From Bacteroidota bacterium (GTDB lineage Bacteria; Bacteroidota; Bacteroidia; NS11-12g; UBA955): 13,951 bases of DNA. The notes beneath the pieces were generated by a model. That model made no database searches, had not been told where the DNA came from, and saw only the letters and a program-made list of their open reading frames with translations. Location: positions 1 through 13,951 of the forward strand of contig RGEC01000034.1 in NCBI GenBank assembly GCA_009918425.1, in the 5' to 3' direction. Both the position numbers and the translations under genes were made by a program. Shown here piece after piece: positions 1 through 8,039 of the stretch. Position 1 is the first letter of the stretch, and each line of letters starts with the position of its first letter.

Positions 1-561
1 TTCAAATCGGGAATACAATATACCAGGCTCAATCCTTTGCTGCGCTCGCCGGCAATCTTGCAGGGTTACCTCAAGGGAAATTACTTCAAACCAATGGGTC
101 GCTGGGTTTTGACCAATGCGCTGCAGGCATCCTACAATGCCGATATGAACGCGCTTACGGCAGGCTCTTTGCCTTATGTGTTTTCCCGTCAGCTGGGATA
201 CGAGAGTCGGTATGTGCGCGGTTATGAACCTTATGTAGCCGATGGGATGGGATTTGTTCTGGCTAAAACAGGTATAAGACGTCCTGTTTATAAGCATTCC
301 GGCAGGAAAGTTCCCGGTATTGCGGCGTTTAAAAATTACCGTACACTGCCCATTAGTGTCTGGTGCACTATCTTTGCGGATGCAGGCCGTGTTATCAGAC
401 CGGTAATGTTGCCTGAAAATACCTTGAATACCCGCTGGATGAGCGGTGCAGGCGTAGGTGTTGATGTGATTGTGTGGTACACAGCCATGTCGCGCTTCGA
501 GTTGAGTCGCAACCATTGGGGAAACTGGGTGTTTAATGCATCTTTTACAAACGCTTTTTAA
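1..561 (+). CDS. Omp85/BamA-type outer-membrane barrel protein, 3' end only
   Basis: The reading frame is open from the first base, so the gene begins upstream of the window; 186 residues are visible. The fragment looks like the last strands of an Omp85 beta-barrel. It has the loop-6 signature VRGYE (bases 214-228), alternating hydrophobic and polar strands, a glycine-rich strand around GAGVGVDV and a C-terminal phenylalanine, which outer-membrane barrels commonly carry. Members insert or translocate proteins or lipids at the outer membrane; Bacteroidota have several paralogues (BamA, TamA-like, surface-antigen types), and the POTRA part needed to tell them apart is missing. The stop codon lies 2 bases before nadK, so the two are probably co-transcribed. 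The family is fairly certain, the exact member unknown. Confidence 0.8.
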   Translation, partial: FKSGIQYTRLNPLLRSPAILQGYLKGNYFKPMGRWVLTNALQASYNADMNALTAGSLPYVFSRQLGYESRYVRGYEPYVADGMGFVLAKTGIRRPVYKHSGRKVPGIAAFKNYRTLPISVWCTIFADAGRVIRPVMLPENTLNTRWMSGAGVGVDVIVWYTAMSRFELSRNHWGNWVFNASFTNAF

Positions 562-563
562 GC

Positions 564-1442
564 ATGAAAATAGGGGTATATGCCAAATCTGTCAGGGACC
601 ATAAGCATGAGTCGGGTTTTAACCTATTGCTGGAAACCCTGAGCCGTCGCGGGCATGAAGTATGGTGCACCCAATCTTTGGTGGATTATGTGCAAATGCA
701 CGGCGGAACTGATTTTAAGCTGAATACCTTTCAATACCTTTCGGCAAAAGAACCGCTTCTGGATTTGCTCATATGTGTCGGCGGTGACGGGACTATGCTC
801 GATGCCATTTCACTGGTGCGCGATAGCAATGTGCCTGTGCTGGGCCTGAATACAGGTCGTTTGGGCTTTCTTGCGGGTATTTCCGTAGAAGGCATAGACA
901 AAGCTATTACCGATGTAGAGCGCGGTAATTACAGTATTGAGGGCAGATCTTTGCTGCAGCTGGAATCCAGTAACAAACTGTTTGATTACGCTTTTGCGCT
1001 CAACGATTTTGTGATACATAAAAAAGAAACCTCCAGCATGATTGTTGTTCATACATACCTGAACGGTGAGTTTATGAACAGCTACTGGAGTGATGGACTG
1101 ATTATTTCAACGCCCACGGGTTCTACAGGCTATTCTCTGAGTTGCGGCGGGCCTATAATTTTTCCGGGTTCCGATAATTTTGTAATAACCCCCATTGCTC
1201 CGCACAACCTCAATGTGAGGCCTGTGGTGGTAAGCGACAATCTGGTCATCAGCTTCGAGATAGAAGGCAGGGCCGGTAGTTATCTCGCATCTTTGGATGC
1301 ACGGAGCCAGTCTATAAGCGGCGAAACCCACATGGCAGTGCGCAAAGCGGATCATGAAATAAAGGTTTTGCGCCTTCATGGCGATCATTTCATGGATACC
1401 CTTAGAAACAAGCTCAGTTGGGGTTTTGATAAGCGGAATTGA
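564..1442 (+). CDS. nadK: NAD kinase
   Basis: Phosphorylates NAD to NADP in the cytoplasm using ATP or polyphosphate. The 292-residue length is normal for the family. Visible signatures are GGDGT at residues 73-77 (phosphate-binding and catalytic Asp), NTGRLGFL shortly after, the NDFV segment, and TPTGSTGYSLS starting at residue 183, followed by the TPIAPH(N)L block. The ATG start lies 2 bases after the upstream barrel gene's stop, and the stop TGA overlaps the TTG start of the next gene by 4 bases, so the three genes form one tightly coupled unit. No separate promoter is evident. Identification is secure. Confidence 0.97.
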   Translation: MKIGVYAKSVRDHKHESGFNLLLETLSRRGHEVWCTQSLVDYVQMHGGTDFKLNTFQYLSAKEPLLDLLICVGGDGTMLDAISLVRDSNVPVLGLNTGRLGFLAGISVEGIDKAITDVERGNYSIEGRSLLQLESSNKLFDYAFALNDFVIHKKETSSMIVVHTYLNGEFMNSYWSDGLIISTPTGSTGYSLSCGGPIIFPGSDNFVITPIAPHNLNVRPVVVSDNLVISFEIEGRAGSYLASLDARSQSISGETHMAVRKADHEIKVLRLHGDHFMDTLRNKLSWGFDKRN

Positions 1443-2557
1443 AGAAATTATTATTTATCCTTGCCAACTGCTTAATGTTTGGGCTGAATGCCCAGAATAT
1501 TCCTAAAATTGGAACAGACACTACAGTGGATGTTGTTTGCTGGAATACAGAATGGCTGGGAGACGCATTGAATGGGCCTACCAATGAGATAACTCAGATG
1601 AAAAATGTGGTGGCTGTCATCAAAGGCATGGACATGGATTTGTGGGGTTTGTGCGAGGTGAGCAGTCCTGTTGCCTGGGATACACTTAGGGCAAGGCTTC
1701 CTGAATATGACGGCGTCATTTCTACCTGGTCTCAAACCCAGAAGACTGCACTGTTGTATCGAAAAAGCATGTTTAGGGTGCTGAGTGCACAGCACATTCT
1801 GGCTGTTTATGAGCGTGAGTTCGCCTCGGGCCGTTTGCCGCTGGAAGTGATGCTGGAGGTAAATTCCGGTGTTAAAAAGGATACGGTTTATGCCATCTTA
1901 ATTCATTTGAAGGCCAATACAGGAACCACGGCGGAAAAAGCAGAATCCTACGATTTTCGAAAACGCAGCAGCGAAGCACTTAAAGACTACATGGATGCCC
2001 GCAAAACCCGCAAGTTCCTCGTTATTGGAGACTGGAACGACGATCTGGATGTAAGTATTTATAACAATCTCACCACCCCTTTTGCCCGCATACTGACCGA
2101 TACAGCAGGCTATTTTTTCCCCAGCCGGGCGCTTACGCTAGCCGGGCAACGTAGCACTGTTTCTTACAGCAACATGATTGATCATCAAATGGTAAACCGT
2201 GCCATGCGGCCATACTACCTAGCTAATTCGGCATCGGTATTTCGTGCTGATGCATACATTGTGGGTTATGGCAGCAATACCTCTGACCATTATCCTGTGT
2301 TTGCCCGCTACGATTTTAGGCGCACGCCTCCGGCTGTTTCAGTAAAGAAACCCATCCGTGAAATGGTTTTTGATGGAGTTCAATGGCATTGCAAAGGCGG
2401 CTCTGAGCCTTTATACTGCAGGGTTTTCAATACGTCCGGGAAATGTGTCTATGCAGGGATTCAGGGTTCATCTGCTTATTTGCCACCTGGCATTTTACTC
2501 ATTGAATGGCAATTTGCAGATGGCATGGTGTATAGGAAATTGTGGTTCAAGGATTAA
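1439..2557 (+). CDS. Secreted endonuclease/exonuclease/phosphatase-family protein with a probable type IX secretion tail
   Basis: Belongs to the endonuclease/exonuclease/phosphatase fold (DNase I, sphingomyelinase and inositol phosphatase relatives), which cleaves phosphodiester or phosphoester bonds with a divalent metal. Catalytic motifs are in order: N36 in CWNTEW, the Glu of LWGLCEV, GDWNDD at residues 197-202 and SDHYPV at 282-287. Residues 1-18 form a signal peptide (MKK, hydrophobic core, then NAQN). Residues from about 305 resemble a type IX secretion C-terminal domain: VFNTSGKCVY, a turn with LPPGI, and a final KLWFKD. The protein is thus probably exported to the surface or medium. 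The start is a TTG overlapping the nadK stop, chosen because it gives a proper signal peptide. Substrate (nucleic acid, lipid or sugar phosphate) cannot be told from sequence. Confidence 0.85.
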   Translation: MKKLLFILANCLMFGLNAQNIPKIGTDTTVDVVCWNTEWLGDALNGPTNEITQMKNVVAVIKGMDMDLWGLCEVSSPVAWDTLRARLPEYDGVISTWSQTQKTALLYRKSMFRVLSAQHILAVYEREFASGRLPLEVMLEVNSGVKKDTVYAILIHLKANTGTTAEKAESYDFRKRSSEALKDYMDARKTRKFLVIGDWNDDLDVSIYNNLTTPFARILTDTAGYFFPSRALTLAGQRSTVSYSNMIDHQMVNRAMRPYYLANSASVFRADAYIVGYGSNTSDHYPVFARYDFRRTPPAVSVKKPIREMVFDGVQWHCKGGSEPLYCRVFNTSGKCVYAGIQGSSAYLPPGILLIEWQFADGMVYRKLWFKD

Positions 2558-2574
2558 GCCAAGCCGGAAAATCT

Positions 2575-5031
2575 TTACCACGAATTATTCCGTCTGTCAA
2601 AATACTCAAAGTTGAGTTTGAATCCTACCACGGGCTTTTCAAAAATATTGCTGTAGCCTACAGCATAGTAAATTCCCAGTTTGTAGCGGTCTCTCCAGAT
2701 TCGCACGAGTTTGTCAATTCCTCCGTAAACCTCGTAAAAAAGCATGTTGCGTCTTTCGGGAGCAAATAAAATATTGGCACCGGCTGATTCGCGCAGTTTG
2801 AGCAGTCGCATAAAAGGAATTTTATTGATGAGTGACCCGTTAAAATGGTGCCTGTAATGGCCTTCAATAAAACGTTTATAGGTAACAAATGTTGAATCCA
2901 GGGTTTGAAACGCATACATCGGCGGGGTGAAAACGCTGGGGTCACCGCGGCGCTGGTATCGATAATCAACAGGACTGAGGTTATTTCGACGCATAAAACT
3001 GCCGCTTACTATCCTGTATTCACTTCTTCCCAGCAAACCCAGCGGAAATTCCTGTTCAATTCTGTATTCCAGATAACTGTAATCAATATTGGAGCCTAAA
3101 ACATTCGGTATGGCATGGTTTAGATTTATGCTGAACGTGGGCCAGCGGCTCCCCAGTATTACTTTCTGTCTGGGCTCTCTGATATACTTCTGAAAAGGCG
3201 TGTAGCTTAGGGTGAAATTACCGAAAAATGCACGGTTGGTGCCAAACGAAGTAGGTATATTGTTTTCAAACAAACTGTCTGCAAATCCGTCAAAGGTAAA
3301 ATTACTGATATCCCTTCTTTCCGAGAATTCGGCCTGTACCCTGAGGTAGAGCCCGTTTATGAGTTCTCTTCTCACATATACATCAGCATGGGAATTTTGG
3401 TAGAAATTCCCCCTGCGGGCCAGATCCAGAAATGCCGCATTGGGATTGATAAAATTAAAATCCCTACCGGCTGTGGCAGAAAATACACCTCTGTGAAAAG
3501 GATCAAAAGTGGTGGTGAAAATAACTGTGCCCCGTATATCTTTATTATTCAGGCCATAGGATAAGTTCTCAATCAGGCGTATGTCGCGCTTGTTTTTGAA
3601 TCGCCTTTCAAAGGTGTTCCAAAGGGTAACCCGGGTTCCCCCTGGAAACCATGGCTGGACAATAAACATCATGGGTTGAAAATCCATATAGTAGCCTTTT
3701 TCTCGATTCTGGTATTCCTGACCTTTGAAAAATAACTTGGAAAATGTGACCTTGTTTTTGTCTTTTTCGATACTGTCAAGGTAGGTTTTGCTGTTTTGCA
3801 CCCGTTTTATGCTGTCAGTTCTGCTTATAAATCGGATTTCTGTATTGTTTAGCGGGGTGCTGCGTTTCTGACTCCAGAATGCGCTATCGCGGTCATAAGC
3901 ACTGTCAGTGGCAGAACTCACTTCCAGCCCAAAATGGTTTTTTGGGAAGGTTTTATTCAGTTCATACTTGTTGTATTTTACCAGGGTGTAACCGCTGAAT
4001 TTGCCTTTCCCGGCCACAGCGTGGTAGTCAAAACGTTGTTTTTCCAGGGTTAGCCAGGTGTCTTTGCTCAGGTTGAATTCCTGTCTCAGCGTGAGTTTGT
4101 CATATTCATTCAGTTGATTGGAAGGGTAATTCAGTTCGGTGCGATAGACGTAGAACAAGGTGTCCACAAGATGTATTTCGCCTGAAAATACGGCGTTTGA
4201 TATGGATCTTGGAGACATTTTAATTTTCAGAATGCGCTGACCTGCATCGTTTTTATAACTGCCCAGAAACTGAAACTTATAGGCCAGCAGGGCAGTACCT
4301 GATAGTGGAGACATCACCGGCATATCGCCGATTCCGCGTATACGAATCAGGTTTTGGTAGAAATTAAAATCACCTTCTGTAGTGCTCAGGTAAAAAAGCC
4401 CGGAAACATCACCTATTTTCTTAACGCCCGTGCGTGTTTCTTTTATTTTTCCGGGTGGCTGAAAATCCCGCTGCAATAGCACTTCAGCCATATTTATATT
4501 AGGCTCATCAGGTTTGTTTTTTTTCTTTTTGTTTTCAACCGCGGTATCGGGTTCATGCCATACATTTTCCTTTTTTTTGGGTGGGTTGTATTGCTCAAAT
4601 GCCCGTATGTAAACTTCTGCACTGGAAGAGGGAATGCGCGTTGCCCAGTAGTCCTTTTTTTCTATGGCTTTACGCATCATTTCCGGACCCGGATCTATCC
4701 ATTTTCGGGATATCTTAATTTCGCTGATAGACCTGGCCAGTTCGGGTAAAATTACATTTAGGGTATCATCCTTTTTGTCCAGTACCACTTTAAGGCTCAT
4801 CCGCTGGTAATTGGGGTGGCTGTATACCAGTTCGTATTCACCCGCCCTGAGATCAAATTTGTAAAAACCGGAACCATCGGTATTGCCCACCATGGATCCA
4901 TTGGTAATGAAAATGCTAACGTCCGGTATCGGAGCCCGGCTGCTGTCTGCCACAAATCCGCTGACCGTAAAATACTGGGCTCTACCTGAAAAAACGGATA
5001 AACAACATAAAATTAGGACAGCTATTCGCAT
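2575..5031 (-). CDS. DUF5686 outer-membrane protein with N-terminal carboxypeptidase-regulatory-like domain
   Basis: An 818-residue protein of a type widespread in Bacteroidota. Residues 1-19 are a signal peptide (RIAVLILCCLSVFSG, cleaved near RAQ). Residues about 22-100 form a carboxypeptidase-regulatory-like beta-sandwich (VSGFVADSSRAPIPDVSI, then TDGSGFYKFDLRAGEYEL), the domain also seen at the N-terminus of SusC-type receptors. The rest matches the DUF5686 pattern, with many amphipathic strands in the C-terminal half expected of a barrel (for example FERRFKNKRDIRLIENLSYG). A lysine-rich stretch KKKKNK near residue 170 is probably a loop. Function is unknown; an envelope role is inferred from architecture and from the OstA-like gene 76 bases upstream. 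It converges on the nuclease/phosphatase-fold gene with a 17-base gap. Confidence 0.88.
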   Translation of the reverse strand: MRIAVLILCCLSVFSGRAQYFTVSGFVADSSRAPIPDVSIFITNGSMVGNTDGSGFYKFDLRAGEYELVYSHPNYQRMSLKVVLDKKDDTLNVILPELARSISEIKISRKWIDPGPEMMRKAIEKKDYWATRIPSSSAEVYIRAFEQYNPPKKKENVWHEPDTAVENKKKKNKPDEPNINMAEVLLQRDFQPPGKIKETRTGVKKIGDVSGLFYLSTTEGDFNFYQNLIRIRGIGDMPVMSPLSGTALLAYKFQFLGSYKNDAGQRILKIKMSPRSISNAVFSGEIHLVDTLFYVYRTELNYPSNQLNEYDKLTLRQEFNLSKDTWLTLEKQRFDYHAVAGKGKFSGYTLVKYNKYELNKTFPKNHFGLEVSSATDSAYDRDSAFWSQKRSTPLNNTEIRFISRTDSIKRVQNSKTYLDSIEKDKNKVTFSKLFFKGQEYQNREKGYYMDFQPMMFIVQPWFPGGTRVTLWNTFERRFKNKRDIRLIENLSYGLNNKDIRGTVIFTTTFDPFHRGVFSATAGRDFNFINPNAAFLDLARRGNFYQNSHADVYVRRELINGLYLRVQAEFSERRDISNFTFDGFADSLFENNIPTSFGTNRAFFGNFTLSYTPFQKYIREPRQKVILGSRWPTFSINLNHAIPNVLGSNIDYSYLEYRIEQEFPLGLLGRSEYRIVSGSFMRRNNLSPVDYRYQRRGDPSVFTPPMYAFQTLDSTFVTYKRFIEGHYRHHFNGSLINKIPFMRLLKLRESAGANILFAPERRNMLFYEVYGGIDKLVRIWRDRYKLGIYYAVGYSNIFEKPVVGFKLNFEYFDRRNNSW

Positions 5032-5039
5032 TGTGTTTT

Positions 5040-5047
5040 CAAAATAA
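5040..5047 (-). promoter_or_regulatory. Possible -7 box for the DUF5686 gene
   Basis: Read on the minus strand this is TTATTTTG, one base from the Bacteroidota -7 consensus TAnnTTTG, and it ends 8 bases before the ATG. No clear TTG was found 17-23 bases upstream of it, so this is a weak candidate; the gene could equally be read through from the OstA-like gene. Confidence 0.35.
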
Positions 5048-5107
5048 CGCCTGAACTGCGGTTTTGGTTATAATTTTCGGCTGAAATTTTGGCAAAATCC
5101 GACAGAA

Positions 5108-6685
5108 TTATCCTTTTCCTCTCTTGCGGCTACCGGATTTGGGTAGTGCAGGATTTTCCCCGTGCCTTGCAGGCAATGGGGGAACCGGAAATGGCGCTTT
5201 GAATATTCCGGCTGAAGGCCGGTTGTTTTCATCCCATGTAAAACCGGGCAGTATTTTTTGCTCATTGGGAAAATCGGTCATGGGGTATAGCGTGCCTGAA
5301 GGCTTGCCATAAAAGCGAACTCCTGAAACCCGGTTGCTGTCCAGCTCAATCTGCATGTTGTTATATTGTACTGCATTGGCCGAGGTAACGGCAGCGTCTT
5401 TTTCTTTTATGTAATAAACGCTTTTCCCGTTGCCCTTAACCCTTATGGTTTTCAACTTGTTATCCGATGTAAAGAAGTTATCCATATCGGTTCCCGAAAT
5501 CTGGCTGAAATGCCCGGTATCTTCACGCATGGCGATGAAGGATTTTTGGCGCATTTCCATGAGTCTAATCCGGCTGTTGGCAATAAAAATACGAATGCTA
5601 TCCGCATTCAGGCGTGTGCTTTCATTCCACAGTACAGGTTTGCCATACAGGTAGAATGTACTGTCATCAAACTTATATGTAAGGCTGTCTGCCGTTCCGC
5701 TAAAATCAGTTCGCCACATTGAGGTGCGGTGAAATGCATGCAGATAGCGCTTTTGGGTAGCTGTGTCGGATATATACACAAAAGTGTCGGCTTTGAGCAT
5801 AAGGCTATCGCCGTTTTTCTCCATTTTTTTGGCTAAGGTATTGCCCATTACTCGTGTATATTTTCGGTTTTTATCATAATAGCCGCGGTTGCCGAAAATA
5901 CTGATATTCTGTGCCGTGTCTTTTACCCACAAACGTCCGTAAGCATGTCCAATGCCTGTGTTTCGGTTATAGCTGAACGTATCGGCACGCAGGGTGTTTT
6001 CCTTATTGATTAGTGCGGCATTTCGGGTAAAATAACTTTGACCTGTCTGGGTATTGTAACTCCCATAATTACACAGAATGGTGTTTTCATCGCTCTGGAT
6101 TTCAGTAAAATTAAAAAACCACGCCGTTCCGCTGCGGTTACTGTACTGAAGAGTATCCGTTTTTACAACATAATCCGGATGGGTGAGTATAACATTATAA
6201 CGGAAATACAGCATAGAAAGTGTTGGATTATAGCTGCCGGTTCGGCTTGTCAGTGTCAGTTCTTTGTCTATAATTTTGCCGCCTGCCCCATAGTAACCAA
6301 TGCGTGTATCGGTATGGTAGATTATCCATGGTGTGGTTAGTACCATGCTTTTGTCGCGAAGTATAACATTGCCGTCTACACGTGCAGTTTTGTTTTTATT
6401 GCTGAAAAATAGCCTGGAACCTGTAACCACAGCCCCTTCAGAGCTTGTAATGCGCACATTGCCAGAGCCTTCCAGTTCTTCTTTGGCGGTATTGTAAACA
6501 GCCTCATCGCAGGTTACTACACTACCGCTTTGCTCAAACATGACATTGCCGCGCAGTATCTGATAGTTCTCACCACGGCGTTTCTCTCCTTTCATGCGGT
6601 CAGCTTTTAACATGATTTCCTGTGCTTTCAAACCTGAAAGATTGAGCAAAATCATCAATATCAAAACCAACCGGTTCTTGTTCAT
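5108..6685 (-). CDS. OstA-like protein (LptA/LptD N-terminal type) of the LPS transport pathway
   Basis: A 525-residue exported protein with signal peptide at residues 1-21 (LVLILMILLNLSGLKA, then Q). From residue about 25 it shows the repeating OstA/LptA beta-jellyroll pattern: ADRMKGE, LRGNVMFEQSGSVVTCDEAVYN, LEGSGNVRI, VDGNVILRD, KADTFVY, each strand ending in a D-x-(L/V/F)-x-Y-like turn. Family members bind lipopolysaccharide in the periplasm and relay it to the LptD barrel; this one is longer than classic LptA (about 180 residues) but lacks the LptD barrel, as is usual for the Bacteroidota OstA-like group. The C-terminus has LPGFTWDENNRPS followed by a proline-rich and basic tail. It is divergent from tilS with only 30 bases between starts and is followed by the DUF5686 gene. 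Confidence 0.88.
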   Translation of the reverse strand: MNKNRLVLILMILLNLSGLKAQEIMLKADRMKGEKRRGENYQILRGNVMFEQSGSVVTCDEAVYNTAKEELEGSGNVRITSSEGAVVTGSRLFFSNKNKTARVDGNVILRDKSMVLTTPWIIYHTDTRIGYYGAGGKIIDKELTLTSRTGSYNPTLSMLYFRYNVILTHPDYVVKTDTLQYSNRSGTAWFFNFTEIQSDENTILCNYGSYNTQTGQSYFTRNAALINKENTLRADTFSYNRNTGIGHAYGRLWVKDTAQNISIFGNRGYYDKNRKYTRVMGNTLAKKMEKNGDSLMLKADTFVYISDTATQKRYLHAFHRTSMWRTDFSGTADSLTYKFDDSTFYLYGKPVLWNESTRLNADSIRIFIANSRIRLMEMRQKSFIAMREDTGHFSQISGTDMDNFFTSDNKLKTIRVKGNGKSVYYIKEKDAAVTSANAVQYNNMQIELDSNRVSGVRFYGKPSGTLYPMTDFPNEQKILPGFTWDENNRPSAGIFKAPFPVPPLPARHGENPALPKSGSRKRGKG

Positions 6686-6707
6686 CCGAATTTTTGGAAT
6701 TACTTTG
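6678..6707 (+). promoter_or_regulatory. Predicted tilS promoter (TTG, 19-base spacer, TTACTTTG)
   Basis: The -7 box TTACTTTG (6700-6707) differs by one base from TAnnTTTG. A TTG at 6678-6680 sits 19 bases upstream, within the 17-23 base spacing reported for Flavobacterium-type promoters. The upstream element overlaps the start-codon region of the divergent OstA-like gene. Only 8 bases separate the box from the tilS GTG, predicting a transcript with almost no leader. Confidence 0.55.
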
Positions 6708-6715
6708 CAAATAAC
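6708..6715 (-). promoter_or_regulatory. Possible -7 box for the OstA-like gene, abutting the tilS box
   Basis: On the minus strand this reads GTTATTTG, keeping TTTG but not the leading TA of the consensus. It abuts the tilS box head to head, forming the perfect palindrome TTTGCAAA at 6704-6711. A TTTG on the same strand lies 15 bases further upstream (plus positions 6731-6734). The 30-base gap leaves little other room for a promoter, but the match is weak. Confidence 0.3.
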
Positions 6716-8020
6716 GTGCTAAATCGGTTTCAAAGCTTTATCCGAGAGAATGCTCCCGAAATAATTGAGGGAAAAACACTGCTTGCAGTGAGTGGCGGAG
6801 CCGATTCTGTGGCAATGGGACATTTGTTTCACCGTTCCGGGTATTGCTTTGAGGTGGCGCACTTAAACTATGGTCTGCGGGGTGATGAAAGTGACGGAGA
6901 TGAAGCTTTTGTAAAACAACTTTGCAAACAATGGGGAGTAAACATACATCTGGATCACCCCGATACCCTCATTGAGGCGCAGTTAAATGGCGAGTCTGTT
7001 CAAATGGCGGCAAGAAGGCTGCGATATCATCATTTCAAGCGTTTGATTAAAGAAGAAATGAATACGGTTTGTACCGCACATCAGCGTACAGACAATCTGG
7101 AACATCTGTTTATTTATCTGTTGCGCAATAGTCCTGCTGCGTGGCAGGGTATTCCCCTCTGGCGCGAAAATATCTTTAGACCCATGATGTTTGCCGATGC
7201 CGCAGAGATTCGCCAATGGCTTGCTTCAGAAGGGTTGAATTGGCGCGAGGATAGCAGCAACCGCAAAACGGATTATTTACGCAATAAGGTGCGACACTGG
7301 ATTTTACCGTTGATTCAAACGGAATTTCCGGATGCAGAAAATGAATTTGCAGAACTGAGCCGCTCCTTGAGTGTTTTGCGCGAAGCAGAAAATCATAAGA
7401 ATAAACAATGGGCATCCCGGTTTCCGTCGGTAGGCGATGGCAGAATGTTTGATCCTGCAAACAAAATAGAACTGTTGCGCTATCTGAAAAGCCTGGGTAT
7501 GAACGTAAAGGAAGCAGAAAAACTGATGCATGCCGGTACAGGCAGCCGTTTTCATTTTCATGGATGGGTGGCAGAGGTAAGAAATTCAGGTATCTGGGTG
7601 GGAAAAACAGGCCGGCACGAGATAGAAGATACAGATATATCGCTTCAGTCCGAATTACCTGTTTGCCTGAAGGCAGGAAAATTTATCATAACCATACAAG
7701 TTCAACACACCATGGATGGTAATGATCAGCAGTCGTGGTTTTTTGATCTTGATCAACTGACATTTCCGCTCAGTATTAGAAACCGCAGAAAAGGCGAACG
7801 GATTTACCCTTTTGGTATGACAGGAAGTAAAAAAATCAGTGATTTGCTGACTGATGCATACATTCCGGCATCGGAAAAAGATGTGTATCCTGTTTTTGCC
7901 CACGCAGGCGGGGTTTTGGGTGTTCCCGGAATCAGGCGCGCAGCGGCGGCACCTGTGCAGGAAAATACACACAGTGTCTTATGTGTGAAATGGGAAATAT
8001 CAGAAAATCACGCGGAGTAG
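6716..8020 (+). CDS. tilS: tRNA(Ile)-lysidine synthase
   Basis: Converts cytidine 34 of the CAU-anticodon tRNA-Ile to lysidine using ATP and lysine, so that the tRNA reads AUA; normally essential. The 434-residue length fits the full form with N-terminal synthetase, middle and C-terminal domains. The PP-loop SGGADS is at residues 26-31. It is followed by the AHLNYGLRGDES block, the CTAHQRTDNLEHLF segment, FRPMM, and WREDSSNRKTDYLRNKVRH, all characteristic. The C-terminal part contains RNRRKGERIYPFGMTGSKKISDLLTD, the usual TilS C-terminal motif. The start is GTG: the predicted protein begins MLNRFQSFI as in relatives, and no better start is present. Note RTDN where many relatives have an ANDN-like sequence; this is unlikely to matter. 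Confidence 0.96.
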   Translation: MLNRFQSFIRENAPEIIEGKTLLAVSGGADSVAMGHLFHRSGYCFEVAHLNYGLRGDESDGDEAFVKQLCKQWGVNIHLDHPDTLIEAQLNGESVQMAARRLRYHHFKRLIKEEMNTVCTAHQRTDNLEHLFIYLLRNSPAAWQGIPLWRENIFRPMMFADAAEIRQWLASEGLNWREDSSNRKTDYLRNKVRHWILPLIQTEFPDAENEFAELSRSLSVLREAENHKNKQWASRFPSVGDGRMFDPANKIELLRYLKSLGMNVKEAEKLMHAGTGSRFHFHGWVAEVRNSGIWVGKTGRHEIEDTDISLQSELPVCLKAGKFIITIQVQHTMDGNDQQSWFFDLDQLTFPLSIRNRRKGERIYPFGMTGSKKISDLLTDAYIPASEKDVYPVFAHAGGVLGVPGIRRAAAAPVQENTHSVLCVKWEISENHAE

Positions 8021-8028
8021 TAACTTTG
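8021..8028 (+). promoter_or_regulatory. Predicted -7 box TAACTTTG for the nucleotidyltransferase gene
   Basis: A perfect match to TAnnTTTG begins on the base immediately after the tilS stop codon and ends 11 bases before the ATG at 8040. A start site 5-7 bases downstream of the box would leave a leader of only a few bases. No convincing TTG was found at -33, so it may be a secondary promoter within the tilS transcript. Confidence 0.5.
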
Positions 8029-8039
8029 TGCACCGCAAT

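Noticed and set aside
2558..2574. Terminator in the convergent gap between the secreted enzyme and the DUF5686 gene
   Set aside because: Only 17 bases are present and no stable stem with a T tract could be drawn.
2358..2769. Short plus-strand frames at the end of the nuclease/phosphatase gene and beyond
   Set aside because: They overlap the C-terminal tail of the secreted enzyme and the antisense of the DUF5686 gene in other frames and show no signal or domain.
8028..8039. GTG at 8028 as the nucleotidyltransferase start
   Set aside because: It overlaps the last base of the predicted -7 box and would add HRN before a canonical MKAIIPVAGIG start; the ATG at 8040 is preferred.
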